This document shows, piece by piece, positions 62,401 through 64,000 of a DNA stretch of 64,000 nt. Position numbers and translations under genes: made by a program. The notes beneath the pieces are model-generated. The model saw only the letters and a program-made list of their open reading frames with translations, searched no databases and was not told the origin of the DNA. Numbering within the stretch: position 1 is the first letter of the stretch; each line of letters starts with the position of its first letter. The DNA lies in contig NW_027478160.1 of assembly GCF_051020975.1 (NCBI RefSeq), positions 3,370,001 to 3,434,000 on the forward strand. Reading direction: 5' to 3'. Origin of the DNA: Osmia lignaria lignaria. Its lineage: Eukaryota > Arthropoda > Insecta > Hymenoptera > Megachilidae.

Positions 62401-64000
62401 TATGTTCTATGATATTTTTTGATCAGAAGCGTTGTTTTCGAGATATATCGAGATATTTAAAAGTTCCGAAGCCGCACCAACATAATAGAGATACAGAAAC
62501 ACCGTGGCCCCTTTCTTTGAGATAACTCTGCACTAGTGCGAGCCGCAAATGCCACTTCCAGCTTAGCTGTGCAGAACAAGAACAACAAGAAGAAGAAATA
62601 TCTCGAAATATGTCCGTCAGGCACCTTCCCTTGAGATAAATCTGCAAATATCTCGGAAACGAAGCGAGCTATTGCAAAATGTTAAGAGACCTTTTTTGTA
62701 GAGAATTGAGTTTCCTACTTTTTATGTTCTATGATATTTTTTGATCAGATGCGTAGTTCTCGAGATATATCAAGATATTTAAAAGTTCCGAAGCCGCACC
62801 AACATAATAGAGATACAGAAACACCGTGGCCGCTTTCTTTGAGATAACTCTGCACTATTGCGAGCTGCAAATGCCACTTTCAGCTTAGCTGTGCAGAAGA
62901 AGAACAACAAGAAGAAGAAATATCTCGAAATATGTCCGTCAGGCCCCTTCCCTTGAGATAAATCTGCAAATATCTCGGAAACGAAGCGAGCTATGGCAAA
63001 ATGTTAAGAGACCTTTTTTCTAGAGAATTATGTTTCCTACAATTTATCTTCTATGATATTTTTTGATCAGAAGCGTAGTTTTCGAGATATATCGAGATAT
63101 TTAAAAGTTCCGAAGCCGCACCAACATAATAGAGATACAGAAACACCGTGGCCCCTTTCGTTGAGATAACTCTGCACTAGTGCGAGCCGCAAATGCCACT
63201 TCCAGCTTAGCTGTGCAGAAGAAGAACAACAAGAAGAAGAAATATCTCGAAATATGTCCGTCAGGCCCCTTCCCTTGAGATAAATCTGCAAATATCTCGG
63301 AAACGAAGCGAGCTATGGCAAAATGTTAAGAGACCTTTTTTCTAGAGAATTATGTTTCCTACAATTTATCTTCTATGATATTTTTTGATCAGAAGCGTAG
63401 TTTTCGAGATATATCGAGATATTTAAAAGTTCCGAAGCCGCACCAACATAATAGAGATACAGAAACACCGTGGCCCCTTTCGTTGAGATAACTCTGCACT
63501 AGTGCGAGCCGCAAATGCCACTTCCAGCTTAGCTGTGCAGAAGAAGAACAACAAGAAGAAGAAATATCTCGAAATATGTCCGTCAGGCCCCTTCCCTTGA
63601 GATAAATCTGCAAATATCTCGGAAAAGAAGCGAGCTATGGCAAAATGTTAAGAGACCTTTTTTGTAGAGAATTAAGTTTCCTACTTTTTATGTTCTATGA
63701 TATTTTTTGATCAGATGCGTAGTTCTCGAGATATATCAAGATATTCAAAAGTTCCGAAGCCGCACCAACATAATAGAGATACAGAAACACCGTGGCCCCT
63801 TTCTTTGAGATAACTCTGCACTATTGCGAGCTGCAAATGCCACTTCCAGCTTAGCTGTGCAGTGGAAGAACAACAAGAAGAAGAAATATCTCGAAATATG
63901 TCCGTCAGGCCAGTTCCTTTGAGCTGAATCTGCAAATATCTCGGAAACGAAGCGACCTATGGCAAAATGTTAAGAGACGTTTTTTGTAGAGAATTATGTT
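56458..64000. repeat. Older, scrambled monomers with recurring C-B pairs
   Basis: No long exact duplication was visible here. Monomers of the classes seen at 44-56 kb recur in changed order: the C-B pairs at 57,915, 59,203, 60,169 and 62,101; GAGATATCTSTGCAC with CTGCGCAG at 58,881 and 61,457; GATATACCAAG at 59,203 and 61,779; and CAACAGAATAG once more at 57,324. Private substitutions are more frequent than in 47-56 kb. The last monomer starting at 63,711 is class C and is cut by the window end. Confidence 0.7.
62992..63636. repeat. Single-monomer tandem duplication near the right end
   Basis: Two consecutive monomers share TTTTTTCTAGAGAATTATG (about 63,014 and 63,336), ATTTATCTTCTATG, TTTCGTTGAG and CACTAGTGCGAGCCGC at a 322-bp offset. 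The second copy has one private change, GGAAAAGAAGCG at about 63,622. Confidence 0.78.

Larger units (their letters stand above)
1..64000. repeat. Satellite DNA array, 322-bp monomer, about 198.8 head-to-tail copies
   Basis: The same unit recurs every 322 bases through the whole window. For example, the junction GATCAGATGCGTAG or GATCAGAAGCGTAG falls near 282, 604, 926 and so on to 63,711. All copies lie in the same orientation and nothing unique interrupts them. Across 197 full periods the phase slips by only five bases in total, each slip being the same 1-bp deletion. Monomers differ from one another mainly by point substitutions. One counted monomer is about 39 percent G+C. Arrays of this kind are typical of eukaryotic centromeric or pericentromeric heterochromatin; that location is inferred, not seen. 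I do not recognise the family. Both window ends cut a monomer, so the true length is unknown. Confidence 0.99.

Noticed and set aside
282..63935. Minus-strand 74- and 84-codon reading frames, one in most monomers, as a tandem gene family
   Set aside because: They begin at TTG with no in-frame ATG, sit in a 322-bp unit that shifts frame each period, are lost in about 29 copies without consequence, and match no protein family I recognise. The 84-codon form only reflects loss of the TGA in TTTTGATCA when it becomes TTTTGAACA (or TTTTGATGA, GATCGG).
1..64000. CRISPR array
   Set aside because: The whole 322-bp unit repeats. There are no short repeats separated by unique spacers and no cas genes.
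1..64000. Transposon, LTR, tRNA- or 5S-derived repeat
   Set aside because: No terminal repeats, target-site duplications, polymerase III A/B boxes, tRNA fold or transposase frame was visible. The unit is purely tandem.

Overview
The whole window is one uninterrupted satellite DNA array. A unit of 322 bp (321 bp in five copies) is repeated head to tail about 198.8 times from base 1 to base 64,000, always in the same orientation. Both window edges fall inside a monomer, so the array continues on both sides. I found no protein-coding gene, tRNA, rRNA, transposon, CRISPR array or unique sequence. GC content, counted on one monomer, is about 39 percent. An array of this size, with monomers differing by a few percent and with nested multi-monomer duplications, points to eukaryotic pericentromeric, centromeric or other heterochromatic DNA. 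I do not recognise the family and cannot name the organism. An arthropod or other animal is only a guess.

The monomer has internal structure. It carries three diverged copies of a TYGAGATAWMTC box at spacings of about 79, 114 and 129 bp. The second and third copies sit in a longer direct repeat with 24 of 27 bases identical at its start. This suggests the monomer grew from a unit of roughly 110 bp. It also has a nested inverted repeat (CTGCAC / AGCTG / CAGCT / GTGCAG), a fixed-length GAA/CAA tract and a T-rich segment with three short T-tracts.

Layout by region. 1-3.8 kb: a class C / class B heterodimer and a tandem 4-monomer duplication (1,288 bp). 3.8-7.4 kb: individually diverged monomers. 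7.4-29 kb: duplications of 2, 6, 7 and 13 monomers, with the 13-monomer offset (4,186 bp) occurring twice. 30.6-33.9 kb: a near-perfect tandem 5-mer (1,610 bp). 33.8-38.1 kb: a 7-mer (2,253 bp). 38-43 kb: a repeated 3-mer. 42-48.4 kb: a tandem 10-mer (3,219 bp). 47.2-56.5 kb: a 19-monomer (6,117 bp) compound duplication whose centre copies 39.4-43.0 kb with two monomers missing. 56.5-64 kb: older, more scrambled monomers in which the C-B heterodimer returns.

No genes work together here. The biology is array evolution: unequal exchange, register shifts by whole monomers, and spread of linked variants. A single inherited 1-bp deletion marks five related copies. The short reading frames that recur in every monomer start at TTG or GTG in most cases and follow from the repeat; I do not annotate them as genes.
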